Shown: positions 46,022 through 55,640, numbered from the stretch's first letter. The stretch is 64,000 nucleotides of DNA from Desulfomonile tiedjei DSM 6799 (GCF_000266945.1 NC_018025.1:6080001-6144000), one strand, 5' to 3'. Program-made: numbers and translations. Notes: generated by a model not told the origin, from the sequence alone.

Positions 46022-48277
46022 TCAACAAAGAGATCGTCCATTCCTGAACACAGATGCCGTATCCGCTGCGTTGAAAACAGTACCGATGAGATTTGCCCCA
46101 CCATTCATCCCAGTAAGTGACGTAACCGCCCTTTGAACAACGAGAGGCGACGAATAACCATTCTTAACGACCAGTATTATTCCATCTGCCACATGTGTGA
46201 GGATTTTCGCATCCGATAATCCGGTTAAAGGCGGTGCATCGATTATGATGTGATGGAAATGCTCTTTAAATACGGGGATGACTTCCTCGAGGCGGCCTGA
46301 CTGCAGCAATCTGGAAGGGTGCTCGGGCAAGGGCCCTGAATCAATGTAATATAATCCTGGAATTTCCGATAATTGCATTGCTCGTGCAGGATTGATATCC
46401 GGCCGGGCCAGAATGGTCGATAGTCCGTACTCGCGCTTGTCCGGCTGGGAGAAAATCTTATGGAATCTCGGACGCCGGAGATCGCCTTCGATCAGGAGGA
46501 CCGGAGTTTTGTCGGAACTGAATGCGCTCGCCAGTAAAACCGAGATGAACGTCTTTCCCTCGCCGGAAATTGCGCTTGTCACCAATAATGTGCCGTGGGA
46601 ATTGTCCGGATGAGACAAAAGCAGGTTGATTTTTACGGATTCTATTGCTTCAGCTATATCGGACGTGGGCAGTTCATTCACGAGTAGTTCGACCGGTTTC
46701 CTGTTTCGGGAGTTCACTTTTCGTGCCCGACGAACATTCGGGATTTGTCCTAAATTGGGGATGTCCAGATTCTCCACGTCATCGACAGATTTGATTGTAT
46801 TATCCATCGACTCTGCCAGGAATGCTCCGACGAGAGCCCCAAAAACACCGATCAGGCAACCGAGAAGCAGGTTCAGAGCTTTCCGTGGTCTGATCGGTGT
46901 GATTGTCGCGGATGGGGGGTCTACCGTCACGACATTATTGCCGATGATTTGCGTATTTAGCTGTACCTCCTTGGATTTCTTGAGGAGCAGTTTGTAGATC
47001 TCCTGGGTGGTATCTGCGTCCTTTTTCAGAACAGCATATTGCACACCGAGCGAATTCGATCTGAGCGCTTCCCTTTTAGCCTCTTCAAAAGCTTGTTCAT
47101 TCATCAATTCTTTTTGTTTGGCGCTTTGGACAGTACTGGATATGATCTGTTTTTGGGTAGAAGCGATTCGATCTTTCAGGACCGCTATTTGGTTTTTTAG
47201 CAAGACGAGCTTTGGATAATCATCCGAGTACACTTCGGAAAATTCGGCATATGTAGCTTCCATAGTGGCGAGCTTGGTACTAAGAGTTTCCAATTCCGGT
47301 ATCTTAAACTCATGAGGAAGAGCCAACATTCCCTGCCCGGAAAGTCTATGAAGCGATTCAAGCAGTATACGATTCTCCTTTGATTTCAGAAGATTATCTG
47401 ATGTGTTGGCGAAAATTGCGAGTTTATGATTGACATTGGCATTGGGATAATTCATTTCTAACGAGACCATATCGTGAGTCGTGGTGAAATCGACCACTGC
47501 ATCCAAAGCCGCCAGGGCCCTGCTTTCGGCATTCTTGATCTCATCGACGAGCCAGCGGCTGGCTTCTGCATTCATTCGTCGTCTTTTAGAAAGGTTTTCA
47601 TCAAAGTAGAGTTCCAGGTATTTCTCAAGCATTCTCTTGGACAATTCCGGCGATTCCGATTCGATCGCTATCACCATCGTCCTGCTTTTTCCCTCTCGTG
47701 ACACCTGAATGCTATCCATAACTTTCTTTATGATTCGATCTCTTACTTCCGATTGTGACTCCAAAACATAATCATTGTCGCCCGAGAAAGCTCTGGGAAT
47801 TGCTGCAAGCAGTTGAAAGCTTCTTTTAATGAATGAAACTCTACTGAATTCGGGTATTGTGTTAAGTTGCAGTTCATCTGTTAAACGTTCAGCCAAAACT
47901 TTGCTTTTTATAATTACGATTTCAGTAGCAATATCTTCATTCTCGACACCGTTATGCAGTGTGGGGGATATAGAAGTTAGTATATTTGACAGAGAAACTC
48001 CCCCGTCTTTTTCAAGCTCTACTATGGCCTGTGCACGATAGACTGGTGTTGTAGCCAGAGTAAGGAGAATCGTCAGAAATACAGTGCCGAAAAAAATACC
48101 CAGAATAATCTTTTTTCGCCGGCGGATGATTGCTCCATAATAGGGAAGAGTGGCGCCACTCTTGGCATTATATGCGGATGCAACTGTATAGACACGGGCT
48201 GAACCGTGGCCCATCTCTCTATCAGGAACGCTAATGTGAATATTATCATCGGTAAAGTCTTCGGGTTTTTTAATCAA
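46022..48277 (-). CDS. Wzz-type chain length regulator fused to BY-kinase
   Basis: About 751 residues from a TTG at 48277, chosen because AGGGGG lies six bases upstream. The Wzz domain with a first membrane segment (IILGIFFGTVFLTILLTLATTP) and a long periplasmic coiled coil precede a second membrane segment (ALNLLLGCLIGVFGALVGAFLAE). The cytoplasmic kinase has Walker A SAISGEGKTF, A' LLIEGDLRRPR and Walker B HHIIIDAPPL. The usual Tyr-rich C-terminal tail is missing: the protein ends FRNGRSLC. It controls polymer length and export. Confidence 0.85.
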   Translation of the reverse strand: MIKKPEDFTDDNIHISVPDREMGHGSARVYTVASAYNAKSGATLPYYGAIIRRRKKIILGIFFGTVFLTILLTLATTPVYRAQAIVELEKDGGVSLSNILTSISPTLHNGVENEDIATEIVIIKSKVLAERLTDELQLNTIPEFSRVSFIKRSFQLLAAIPRAFSGDNDYVLESQSEVRDRIIKKVMDSIQVSREGKSRTMVIAIESESPELSKRMLEKYLELYFDENLSKRRRMNAEASRWLVDEIKNAESRALAALDAVVDFTTTHDMVSLEMNYPNANVNHKLAIFANTSDNLLKSKENRILLESLHRLSGQGMLALPHEFKIPELETLSTKLATMEATYAEFSEVYSDDYPKLVLLKNQIAVLKDRIASTQKQIISSTVQSAKQKELMNEQAFEEAKREALRSNSLGVQYAVLKKDADTTQEIYKLLLKKSKEVQLNTQIIGNNVVTVDPPSATITPIRPRKALNLLLGCLIGVFGALVGAFLAESMDNTIKSVDDVENLDIPNLGQIPNVRRARKVNSRNRKPVELLVNELPTSDIAEAIESVKINLLLSHPDNSHGTLLVTSAISGEGKTFISVLLASAFSSDKTPVLLIEGDLRRPRFHKIFSQPDKREYGLSTILARPDINPARAMQLSEIPGLYYIDSGPLPEHPSRLLQSGRLEEVIPVFKEHFHHIIIDAPPLTGLSDAKILTHVADGIILVVKNGYSSPLVVQRAVTSLTGMNGGANLIGTVFNAADTASVFRNGRSLC

Positions 48278-48317
48278 TTGCTTCCCCCTGCCGGTCTCAA
48301 ACAACAATTATGTTCAG

Positions 48318-48344
48318 TCTATATTGTGCGGCCACAGGAGTCAA
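48318..48344 (-). promoter_or_regulatory. Possible promoter of the polysaccharide cluster
   Basis: On the minus strand, TTGACT (48344-48339) and TATAGA (48323-48318) with a short 15-bp spacer, about 40 bases before the chain-length regulator start. The spacing is poor, so this is a weak call. Confidence 0.3.
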
Positions 48345-48492
48345 GCCATGAAATTGCAGTGAGGATAAAAAAATGTTCGTTCGTCGGAGCTTACTTTATA
48401 GATTCCACAGTATATGCAGACAACCTTTTGCGGCATGGCAGAGAGGTCTCCTTTATGGGGCAGTCACTCAAGCCCAGTTAAACCGACAAAGG

Positions 48493-48519
48493 AGAACGGT
48501 CAGGCAAGCCGTTCTTTTT
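48493..48519 (+). terminator. Plus-strand terminator without an obvious gene
   Basis: AGAACGG and CCGTTCT form a 7-bp stem with a 9-nt loop, followed by a T run and A. No plus-strand gene ends here; the upstream plus-strand sequence (about 48345-48490) contains no convincing reading frame. A small RNA is possible. The remaining sequence to 48955 shows no gene. Confidence 0.45.
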
Positions 48520-48955
48520 ATAGCGATTATTGAAAATAGCGACGGATTACGATTCACGTCATCATCCCCCATACGAATTCCCCTGGAATAAGATATGCTT
48601 GGAATCCTTCGGATTTGGGAAGTAGTAAGTATTAATTCCACATTATCTACCCCATGAAAGCAAGTCAACAGATTCCCGAACAATGCAATTATCGAATATA
48701 GCCAAGCCTGCTCATAGAGCGGACAGGTTTATTTTTTTCACCCTGGACGCGAGTATTACCATTCAGTAACGAACTTAATGCTGGTTGCCATATCAGGAGA
48801 ATCACGGTTGACTGAAGGCATAAAGTGAATTAGAGTCGAACGCTGATCATGCTCTTGCTCCGCGTCGAGTTCAATCAATGCAAGCCGCTGGATGAACTGC
48901 GCAGTACCAAGACAAATAGTGTGATCCCAGCAAAATCTCGCATCAGGAGTTGGCA

Positions 48956-49786
48956 TTGCGATTCAGAATTCGATTCTTACCGAGACAACTTTTCGCAGCA
49001 GCAGGAACAGCGTTGATCACCATTTTACTGGCCCCGATCATGATAATCAGAAGCATGTTTCCGGGCTCTGCCTATATCAACTACCGCATCGGCCGTTTGT
49101 GGAATTTAATTGTCGCGAAGTTTATGGGAATATCGTTCTCTATTACCGGAACGGAGAAGATCGTCCCGGGTGAATCGTACATCATCACACCCAACCATCA
49201 GAGTTTCGCTGATATCCTGGCGTTATTCGTCAATCTTCCGCTTCCGTTCAGATGGGTAATCAAAAAAGAGCTTCTCAAGATACCACTTTTCGGACGTGCT
49301 CTCGGCGCCACCGGCGCTATTTCTCTTGACCGTTCCGACAGGGAACGAGCAGTCAAGAGTCTCCGGGAGGGCGCTCGCAAATTAGGCGAAGGCTGGTCGG
49401 TCCTCATCTATCCTGAAGGAACCCGAACTCCCGACGGGCTTCTTCATTCCTTCAAAAAGGGAGCATTCATGATGGCTATTCAGACTGGAATTCCGATTCT
49501 TCCAGTCACCTGCAACGGCGCATTCAAAATCATGCCGAAGAACTCGCTTCTATTCAGGCCGGGGCACGTGTCTGTTGCTATCGGGGACCCGATCCTGACG
49601 AAAGGGCTGACCGAAAATAGCGTCATGGAGCTGATGGAGCGGACTTGGCAGGCTATTAACAGTCGTCTGAATCCGGCCTTCGATCCTTTCAGGAAGATTC
49701 TCGCAGGAACGGATGCTCTCCAGCAGCCAATTACTGACGAGGCTGTCGGTATATCGAGCTCAGAGAAAGTCCCTGACCCAAGGTAA
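48956..49786 (+). CDS. plsC: 1-acyl-sn-glycerol-3-phosphate acyltransferase
   Basis: About 276 residues; start TTG 48956, six bases after AGGAG. A membrane-bound LPLAT-family enzyme that acylates lysophosphatidate to phosphatidate. Seen: an N-terminal membrane segment, the catalytic NHQSFAD (H-x4-D), the glycerol-phosphate-binding block GAISLDRSDRERA and YPEGTRTPDG, then IPILPVTCNGA. Other LPLAT substrates (for example ornithine lipids) cannot be excluded. No operon partner is evident. Confidence 0.87.
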   Translation: MRFRIRFLPRQLFAAAGTALITILLAPIMIIRSMFPGSAYINYRIGRLWNLIVAKFMGISFSITGTEKIVPGESYIITPNHQSFADILALFVNLPLPFRWVIKKELLKIPLFGRALGATGAISLDRSDRERAVKSLREGARKLGEGWSVLIYPEGTRTPDGLLHSFKKGAFMMAIQTGIPILPVTCNGAFKIMPKNSLLFRPGHVSVAIGDPILTKGLTENSVMELMERTWQAINSRLNPAFDPFRKILAGTDALQQPITDEAVGISSSEKVPDPR

Positions 49787-50066
49787 AGGAATTATAACCT
49801 TCAGGCCGTTGCGAGTTTCTCTTTACAACTGAAGAAGTCGACTGATGAATCCCCCTGAACACCGGCTGCCTCCGACGGTGTCAAGGTGATGCTTCCATTG
49901 CGGGCGGCTCAATGGGATGAGGCTCGTCTTTGCGAGTCTTCTGCAGTGATTCTCAAAAGTTATCTCGTATTATTAAGAGCCGTTCTTCGAAATTAGTAGC
50001 CACCGGTCTCCTGCCTGTGGACGATACGTAAATAAATCAATCAATTAACTCTGTCCGAGTTTCCCA

Positions 50067-51590
50067 ATGAACATCAAAACACTCCTGGACACGAACCGCA
50101 CAGCAATAATTGATGAATGGCTCCGCAAGCTCCAGACTGAAGTCAGTCCTTCGTACTCGTCCAGACCGGAAAAAGAACTGATCCTCACGGTAACCCGAGC
50201 AATGGACGCCGATTATGATGCGCTGGTTCACGGCAATTTCGACAAGCTCAATCAAGCGATTGATTTCATAGGAAATCTCCGAGGAAAAGCCGGCTTCACC
50301 CTTTCTGAGGTGCAAAAAGCATTTGAGCTATTTCGAACCATCCTGGTTCCCATTCTCGAAAAAGAGATGACAAAATCCGAAGCCTTCAAAATCCTCGATC
50401 GCCTGAATCATTGCCTGGCCTATACCATTCATAAGTTCAGCGACCAATTCCAGCAGGTTCACGAACGAGAAATAAAGCAGCATGCCAAAAAACTCGAAGT
50501 GACGGTTGAAGAAAGGACCAGGGAACTGGCTGAGTCGGAACGCAAATACCGGCAGCTTGTAGAAGAAATCCGAGACGGCTATTTTATCCACAAACAAGGG
50601 ATAATCGTTTTTGCAAATCAGGCTTTTTGCGATATGCACGGCTACACGCTCGATCAGGTAATTGGGAGCAATTTCAGAGTATTCGTAGCTCCGGAATCCC
50701 TCGCCGACGTTGAACGGCTCTATGAAGATAGAACGTCGTGCAACAAAACCGAAAGCCAATACGCATACTTGCGACTTAACAGCCGGGGTGAGGCATTTCC
50801 CACCGAGAACAAAGTCATTGTCACTCAATATGAAGGCGAACCAGTGGTCATGGGGATCTGTCGAGACATAACCGAACGCACCGAAATAGAAAAGCGAGTG
50901 AGAGAAGCCGAACGTTTTGCACATATCGGTCAACTCACGACCTCCATAGCCCACGAAATCAGGAACCCACTCTCCGCAGCCGGCATGAGTGTCCAGGACC
51001 TGCTCAAGCATGCTTCGCTCTCCGGGAACAACGAGCGACGTCTCGAAATAATCGGTAAAGAGCTCGCCAGAGTGAATAAGATCGTGACTGAAATGCTGGA
51101 TTTTGCAAAGCCCGTGAAATTCGAATTTCATCCCGAATCGGTTGAGCTCTTGATAAAATCGTGTTTGGATGTACTTGAAGCACGCATACGAGAACAACGT
51201 GTCAGGGTAGTCCAAAGAATGTTGGAACCCTTACCCGAGCTGCTCATGGATCGGGAAAAAATGCTTCAAGCTCTTATAAACATTCTGCTCAACTCGCTTG
51301 AAGCGATCGGCGAAAATGGGCGACTGGAAATCTCTGCATCTATGGCAGACGGAAATGTAAGGATAGGAATCTGCGACAATGGCCCGGGTATCGCCGAAGA
51401 AGACCTGGCATATGCATTCGATCCCTTCTTTAGTAGAAAGAAGAAAGGAACGGGGCTCGGGCTTGCTAATGCCAAGAAAATCGTCGAGGCTCATGGCGGA
51501 CTGATCGACATCAGAGGGATGCCCAAGGGCACGGAAGTGACGGTGACCTTACCGTGTCCGGATACTGTTGGAAGCGAACGTAGGACATAA
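50067..51590 (+). CDS. PAS sensor histidine kinase (partner of downstream NtrC-type regulator)
   Basis: A 507-residue kinase without membrane segments. Domains: an RsbRD-like helical N-terminal domain (about 1-135), a short coiled coil, one PAS domain (about 165-280), HisKA with the phosphoacceptor His in SIAHEIRNPLSAAG, and HATPase with N box NILLNSLEAIG, G1 ICDNGPGIAEED and G2 KGTGLGLANAKKI. It is likely cytosolic and senses an internal signal. With the regulator at 52165 and the benzoate-CoA ligase it resembles the BamV-BamW arrangement of Geobacter metallireducens. Confidence 0.85.
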   Translation: MNIKTLLDTNRTAIIDEWLRKLQTEVSPSYSSRPEKELILTVTRAMDADYDALVHGNFDKLNQAIDFIGNLRGKAGFTLSEVQKAFELFRTILVPILEKEMTKSEAFKILDRLNHCLAYTIHKFSDQFQQVHEREIKQHAKKLEVTVEERTRELAESERKYRQLVEEIRDGYFIHKQGIIVFANQAFCDMHGYTLDQVIGSNFRVFVAPESLADVERLYEDRTSCNKTESQYAYLRLNSRGEAFPTENKVIVTQYEGEPVVMGICRDITERTEIEKRVREAERFAHIGQLTTSIAHEIRNPLSAAGMSVQDLLKHASLSGNNERRLEIIGKELARVNKIVTEMLDFAKPVKFEFHPESVELLIKSCLDVLEARIREQRVRVVQRMLEPLPELLMDREKMLQALINILLNSLEAIGENGRLEISASMADGNVRIGICDNGPGIAEEDLAYAFDPFFSRKKKGTGLGLANAKKIVEAHGGLIDIRGMPKGTEVTVTLPCPDTVGSERRT

Positions 51591-51608
51591 TTCCTGCCGT
51601 CTCGCATA

Positions 51609-51984
51609 TATTAGAGTGGCTGTCAAAAATTCTGACGTTTATCCTGCGCTCGGATACAAGATTTTAGTGGGGACTGGCGTCTCGAAACTGTCTCAAAAGC
51701 CGAAATTCATTCCAGATCGTGGCACGAATTTCCATCGATCCTGACTGCCCGATTGTAGGGGCGGGCCTAGTGTCCGCCCAGATAAGGGCAGGCACGAGAC
51801 CTGCCCCTACTCGGATGGAGAATCGTGGCACGATTCCTGTGTATTCGATAATTTTGAGACAGTTTCTCTCTGCCGCTGCATTCTATCGATATCATTGATC
51901 ATATTGAAAATGTGCCGGCACGGAGGCCGGCACCCTGCAATAGTCCTATCCTCAATCGGACATTAATTTTAGCAATTCGTATAA
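51609..51984 (+). mobile_element. MITE-like repeat interrupted by a second TIR element
   Basis: The outer element runs from TATTAGAGTGGCTGTCAAAA to ATTTTAGCAATTCGTATAA. It is split at its GGCGTCTCTGCC site by the 183-bp element described separately. Apart from the insert it matches 42597-42789 closely (GATATCATTGATCATATTGA and GTGCCGGCACGGAG blocks). It fills the space between the sensor and regulator genes. Confidence 0.8.
51684..51866 (+). mobile_element. Nested 183-bp TIR element with 4-bp target duplication
   Basis: Perfect 15-bp terminal inverted repeats GAAACTGTCTCAAAA and TTTTGAGACAGTTTC. Flanked on both sides by TCTC (51680-51683 and 51867-51870); removing the element plus one TCTC restores the uninterrupted GGCGTCTCTGCC of other copies. 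The interior has facing GGGGCGGGCC and GCAGGTCT-like arms. It is non-coding, so movement would need a transposase in trans. Confidence 0.8.
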
Positions 51985-52164
51985 TCTGGTAGGATGTCCA
52001 TCCCGCTCATATGAATTTTCCAGGCTTCCAGAGCCCCGCTGGTGAACCCGAGCGGGGCAGGTACTTGCGGAAAAGAGTACGAAGAGGTAAACGTAAGTTG
52101 TAATCGTAACTCAGCATTTGCCACGAATTCTCACAAAGTAGGCGCCGAAGGAAGGTCAGTAAGC

Positions 52165-53559
52165 TTGCAGCGAACCAGGATACTCATCGTCGATGACGAA
52201 CCGTCAGCCTTGGAAGTCCTTGAAATGCACCTCACTGAAAAGAATTTCGAGGTGTATTGCACTCTCGAAGCAAAAGGGGTTATCGACAAGATCGCTTCAT
52301 TCAAGCCGGCAATCGTGATTCTCGATGTACGACTGGCAGATGCGGACGGGCTCGACGTATTGAACGAGATACGTGCTTCATCCCAAAAGCCGTATGTTAT
52401 CGTAGTCACCGCTTTTCACGATATGGCTACTACGATAAAAGCCATCAAACGAGGCGCTTTCGAGTACATTCCCAAACCCATAGATCTGGACGATTTGGAT
52501 GCGGCCATTGAAAGGGCGGGTGACCTTTCCCGGGCTCATCTTGGTTCGGACGGCTTGTCTATAAGCGATCTTCACGATTTTGAACCCAAGGAGATCGTTG
52601 GCAAGACCAAGGAGATGAAGGAGATCTTCAAGACCATCGGGATTTTGTCCAACAACACCGTCACGGTTCTTATAGAAGGAGAGACCGGCACGGGAAAGGA
52701 ACTGGTAGCCAGAGCAATCCACTACAACGGTCCTCACAGGGAGGAACCGTTTGTGGCCATAAATTGTTCAGCAATAGTAGAAGGTCTTCTCGAAAGCGAA
52801 TTGTTCGGACATGAGAAAGGAGCCTTTACAGGAGCAGCTTCTTTCAAGAAGGGTAAGTTCGAAATAGCAGCGCATGGCACGATCTTATTGGACGAGATAT
52901 GCGAAATGCCTCTTTCATTACAAGCGAAGCTGCTGCGTTTCCTGCAAGACAAAGAATTCCAGCGTGTGGGAGGCGAGAAAACCATCCGCTCCGAAGCCAG
53001 AATTATTGCTTCGACAAACAGGGATATGTTCGAGATGGTGCGTCAAGGCTTCTTCCGTCGCGATCTCTACTATCGTCTCAATGTGGCGACTATACGAATT
53101 CCTGCCCTGAGGCATCGATCAGCGGATATCCCCTTGATCGTCGAATATCTACTCAAGAAGATCAATCTCAATCTCAATAAACAGGTGGATCATGTCGAGC
53201 AGAACGCTCTCAAACGATTACGGGAGTATCATTGGCCCGGAAACGTGAGGGAACTCGAAAACTTGCTTACCCGAGCCGTCATGCATACCCAGGGGAATGC
53301 AATACTCGATGATGTTTTAGTCCCCCTTTTTCAAAGTCCTCAACTTTGTGAAGATGTAGATGCCGAAACAATCCCGAACAAACAGCTTTCATCGGACAAA
53401 CCTCTCACCGATCGAGAACTTATATTGAACGCCCTGGAAAGTACAAAATGGCATTACGGAAACGCAGGTAAAATCCTGGGCATATCGTATCCGACGCTCA
53501 GGAAACGTATGAGAGCGTTTGGCATCGTCGCAAAACCTCATAATCAAAGTCATCCGTGA
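52165..53559 (+). CDS. NtrC-family sigma54-dependent response regulator
   Basis: About 464 residues from TTG 52165 (AAGGAAGG upstream); the frame is open from GTG 52042, but that codon lies in a hairpin loop (GCCCCGCT/AGCGGGGC) and the extra 41 residues are unlike the family. Receiver domain with the phospho-Asp in AIVILDVRLAD, AAA+ domain with Walker A GETGTGKE, the sigma54-contact loop GHEKGAFTGA, Walker B LLDEICEM, and a Fis-type HTH (GNAGKILGISYPTLRKRM). It likely activates the sigma54 promoter at 53885. Confidence 0.9.
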   Translation: MQRTRILIVDDEPSALEVLEMHLTEKNFEVYCTLEAKGVIDKIASFKPAIVILDVRLADADGLDVLNEIRASSQKPYVIVVTAFHDMATTIKAIKRGAFEYIPKPIDLDDLDAAIERAGDLSRAHLGSDGLSISDLHDFEPKEIVGKTKEMKEIFKTIGILSNNTVTVLIEGETGTGKELVARAIHYNGPHREEPFVAINCSAIVEGLLESELFGHEKGAFTGAASFKKGKFEIAAHGTILLDEICEMPLSLQAKLLRFLQDKEFQRVGGEKTIRSEARIIASTNRDMFEMVRQGFFRRDLYYRLNVATIRIPALRHRSADIPLIVEYLLKKINLNLNKQVDHVEQNALKRLREYHWPGNVRELENLLTRAVMHTQGNAILDDVLVPLFQSPQLCEDVDAETIPNKQLSSDKPLTDRELILNALESTKWHYGNAGKILGISYPTLRKRMRAFGIVAKPHNQSHP

Positions 53560-53631
53560 ACTCCACGTGCGGTAACTTAGGGTCGCAGTTGCTTAAATGG
53601 GCACCTCCTAGTGTCAAAAAGGCCATCAATG

Positions 53632-53715
53632 TCCCCCTTTTCTAAAGGGGGATTCAGGGGGATTTCAGAGGTTTAGATCAAAATCCCCCCTGGCCCCCCT
53701 TTATAAAAGGGGGGA
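53632..53715. repeat. C/G-run palindromic repeat pair
   Basis: CCCCCTTTTCTAAAGGGGG and CCCCCCTTTATAAAAGGGGGG, facing each other around a short spacer. They are related to 35066-35356. Located between the regulator gene and the ligase promoter, they could serve as a terminator for the former. Confidence 0.6.
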
Positions 53716-53884
53716 ATATTCTGATAAGTCAACGTCTATGCCCGTACACCTCAGCTTCTTTTTCAAAAATCAAAATCCTGTTTTCATAAATTGAAAGACA
53801 TTTTAAATCGCGGCTCACATCTAATTCGCCCAATTAAGGTGTAAATCCTTTCTTAATAGAGACTTGATTCTGCAGTGTTACGGT

Positions 53885-53902
53885 CAGGCACGATCCTTGC
53901 TT
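53885..53902 (+). promoter_or_regulatory. Sigma54 promoter of the benzoate-CoA ligase gene
   Basis: CAGGCACGATCCTTGCTT: GG and GC are exactly ten bases apart and the -12 element is TTGC with T following. It ends 38 bases before the ATG at 53941. Confidence 0.8.
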
Positions 53903-53940
53903 CCGTAAGCCCCGATTAATCATCAGAAAGGAGCAAGGAT

Positions 53941-55449
53941 ATGGCGGGCGCAGTCGAGAAGAAAGTTAATCTTGCTGAAGAGCTTATTGGGAAGAATTCG
54001 TTTGAGCGACCTGACAAGATTGCCTTTTTTTGCGGTGATGTAAAGGTTACTTACCGGGAACTCGCGAAAAATGTGAACAAATTTGCCAATGTTTTGCGAA
54101 CATTAGGGGTGAAGCCCACTGAGCGAGTTATGATTCACCTTCCGGATTCCCCGCTCTTCATTTATGCGTTTTTAGGAAGCGTGAAATGCGGCGCCTGGCC
54201 GGTTCCTGTCAACACCATGCTGTCAGAGGGCGATTACCGGTACCTGCTGACCGACAGCGAGAGCAGGTTTTTGGTCACTAATATGGACAGCAGAGCCGCT
54301 CAAATCGAAACCGATCACCATTGCGACAAAATCTTCCCTGACGACCGGTTTCGAGAATTGTTCTCGGCTGCATCGGACGAAGCCGATCCATACCTTGTAA
54401 ATCCTGATGATATAGCTTTTTGGCTTTACAGTTCGGGTAGTACGGGCAAACCGAAGCCCACACCGCACAAGCAGAGTTCCATGCTGTTCACCGCTGACAA
54501 TTACGCAAAGCACGTCCTGGGCATTCGTGAAGAAGACATCTGCTTCTCGGTGAGCAAATTGTTTTTTGCATACGGACTGGGAAATGGATTAACCTTTCCT
54601 CTCAGGTTCGGCGCCACGGCAGTTCTGCTCTCCGATCCTCCCACACCGGAAAAGGTGATAAACACTCTGGTCACCTACAGGCCGACCGTGTTTTTCGGGG
54701 TGCCGACAATGTACAATTCTCTCGTAAAGAAAATGAACGGCGCAGACACAAGTTCGTTGCGACTCTGTGTGTCTGCCGGTGAGGCTCTGCCACCTGAGAT
54801 CTTCAAACAATGGCAGGCAAAAACGGGTTGCGAGATAGTTGACGGCATCGGTTCGACTGAAGCTCTCCACATTTTTATCTCCAATCGGCCTGGTGCGGCC
54901 AAAGAAGGGTCCTCAGGGAGTCTGGTCCCCGGATACGAAGCCAAGATAGTTGACGACGAGGGGAGTGACGTTCCGGTCGGAGCAACCGGCCACCTGCTAA
55001 TCCGCGGTAGTAGCATTACACCCGGCTATTGGAATAGGCCGGAGCAGAATCGTGAGAAGATGCTCGAAGACGGATGGTTCAGGACTGGTGACATGTATAG
55101 TCGAGATAACGGTTATTTCATATATCAGGGTAGGGGAGACGACATGCTCAAGGTCGGTGGGATCTGGGTCTCTCCCATGGAGATCGAATACGTCCTGATC
55201 GAGCATGCAGCAGTCTCGGAATGCGCTGTAGTCGGCCATGAAGTGGAAGGTCTGCAAAAACCTTTTGCATATGTAGTCGTGAATCCATCCCATGACGGAA
55301 CGGGTAAGGAAAAACTCACAGGTGAACTCCTGGAATTTGTGTCTCAAAGATTGCCGAAGTTTAAACGTCCGTGGGGGATTCACTTCGTGAATGAGTTGCC
55401 CAAGACAGCGACAGGCAAGATCCAGAGATTCAAACTACGTAAGTCGTAA
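53941..55449 (+). CDS. Benzoate-CoA ligase
   Basis: A 502-residue ANL enzyme forming benzoyl-CoA from benzoate, ATP and CoA, the entry step of anaerobic aromatic degradation. Family-typical blocks: SSGSTGKPKPTPHKQSSM, ICFSVSKLFFAYGLGNGLTFPLRFGATAVLLSDPPTPEKV, DGIGSTEALHIFISN, GDDMLKVGGIWVSPMEIE and the C-terminal Lys in TATGKIQRFKL. AAAGGAGCAAGGAT precedes the ATG. The sigma54 promoter and the adjacent two-component pair match the regulation of bamY by BamVW in Geobacter metallireducens. A chlorobenzoate or other aryl substrate is possible. Confidence 0.88.
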   Translation: MAGAVEKKVNLAEELIGKNSFERPDKIAFFCGDVKVTYRELAKNVNKFANVLRTLGVKPTERVMIHLPDSPLFIYAFLGSVKCGAWPVPVNTMLSEGDYRYLLTDSESRFLVTNMDSRAAQIETDHHCDKIFPDDRFRELFSAASDEADPYLVNPDDIAFWLYSSGSTGKPKPTPHKQSSMLFTADNYAKHVLGIREEDICFSVSKLFFAYGLGNGLTFPLRFGATAVLLSDPPTPEKVINTLVTYRPTVFFGVPTMYNSLVKKMNGADTSSLRLCVSAGEALPPEIFKQWQAKTGCEIVDGIGSTEALHIFISNRPGAAKEGSSGSLVPGYEAKIVDDEGSDVPVGATGHLLIRGSSITPGYWNRPEQNREKMLEDGWFRTGDMYSRDNGYFIYQGRGDDMLKVGGIWVSPMEIEYVLIEHAAVSECAVVGHEVEGLQKPFAYVVVNPSHDGTGKEKLTGELLEFVSQRLPKFKRPWGIHFVNELPKTATGKIQRFKLRKS

Positions 55450-55475
55450 GAATAATGCTTTGCGGGATTTCGGAT

Positions 55476-55640
55476 TATAGCAAATGACAGAATTTTTGTC
55501 CGATTGCGAAAAGCTCTTCTTGAAAATTGGTGGGTGCCGGCCTCTGTGCCGGCACATTTGTCACAACCAAACAATTAGTTAGGCCAGGCAGGGACGCCGG
55601 CTCCCTTACAAAGGGAGTTCAAAAGGTCAGAAATTATGTC
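55476..55640 (-). mobile_element. MITE-like dispersed repeat, minus orientation
   Basis: Starts TATAGCAAATGACAG and runs through GGTGGGTGCCGGCCTCTGTGCC to GTTCAAAAGGTCAGAAATTATG, the reverse orientation of copy 1. The right end is degraded. Confidence 0.6.

Noticed and set aside
52042-52164. N-terminal extension of the NtrC-type regulator from GTG 52042
   Set aside because: The GTG is in the loop of a GC-rich hairpin and the added residues resemble no receiver-domain N-terminus; a TTG with AAGGAAGG upstream fits better.
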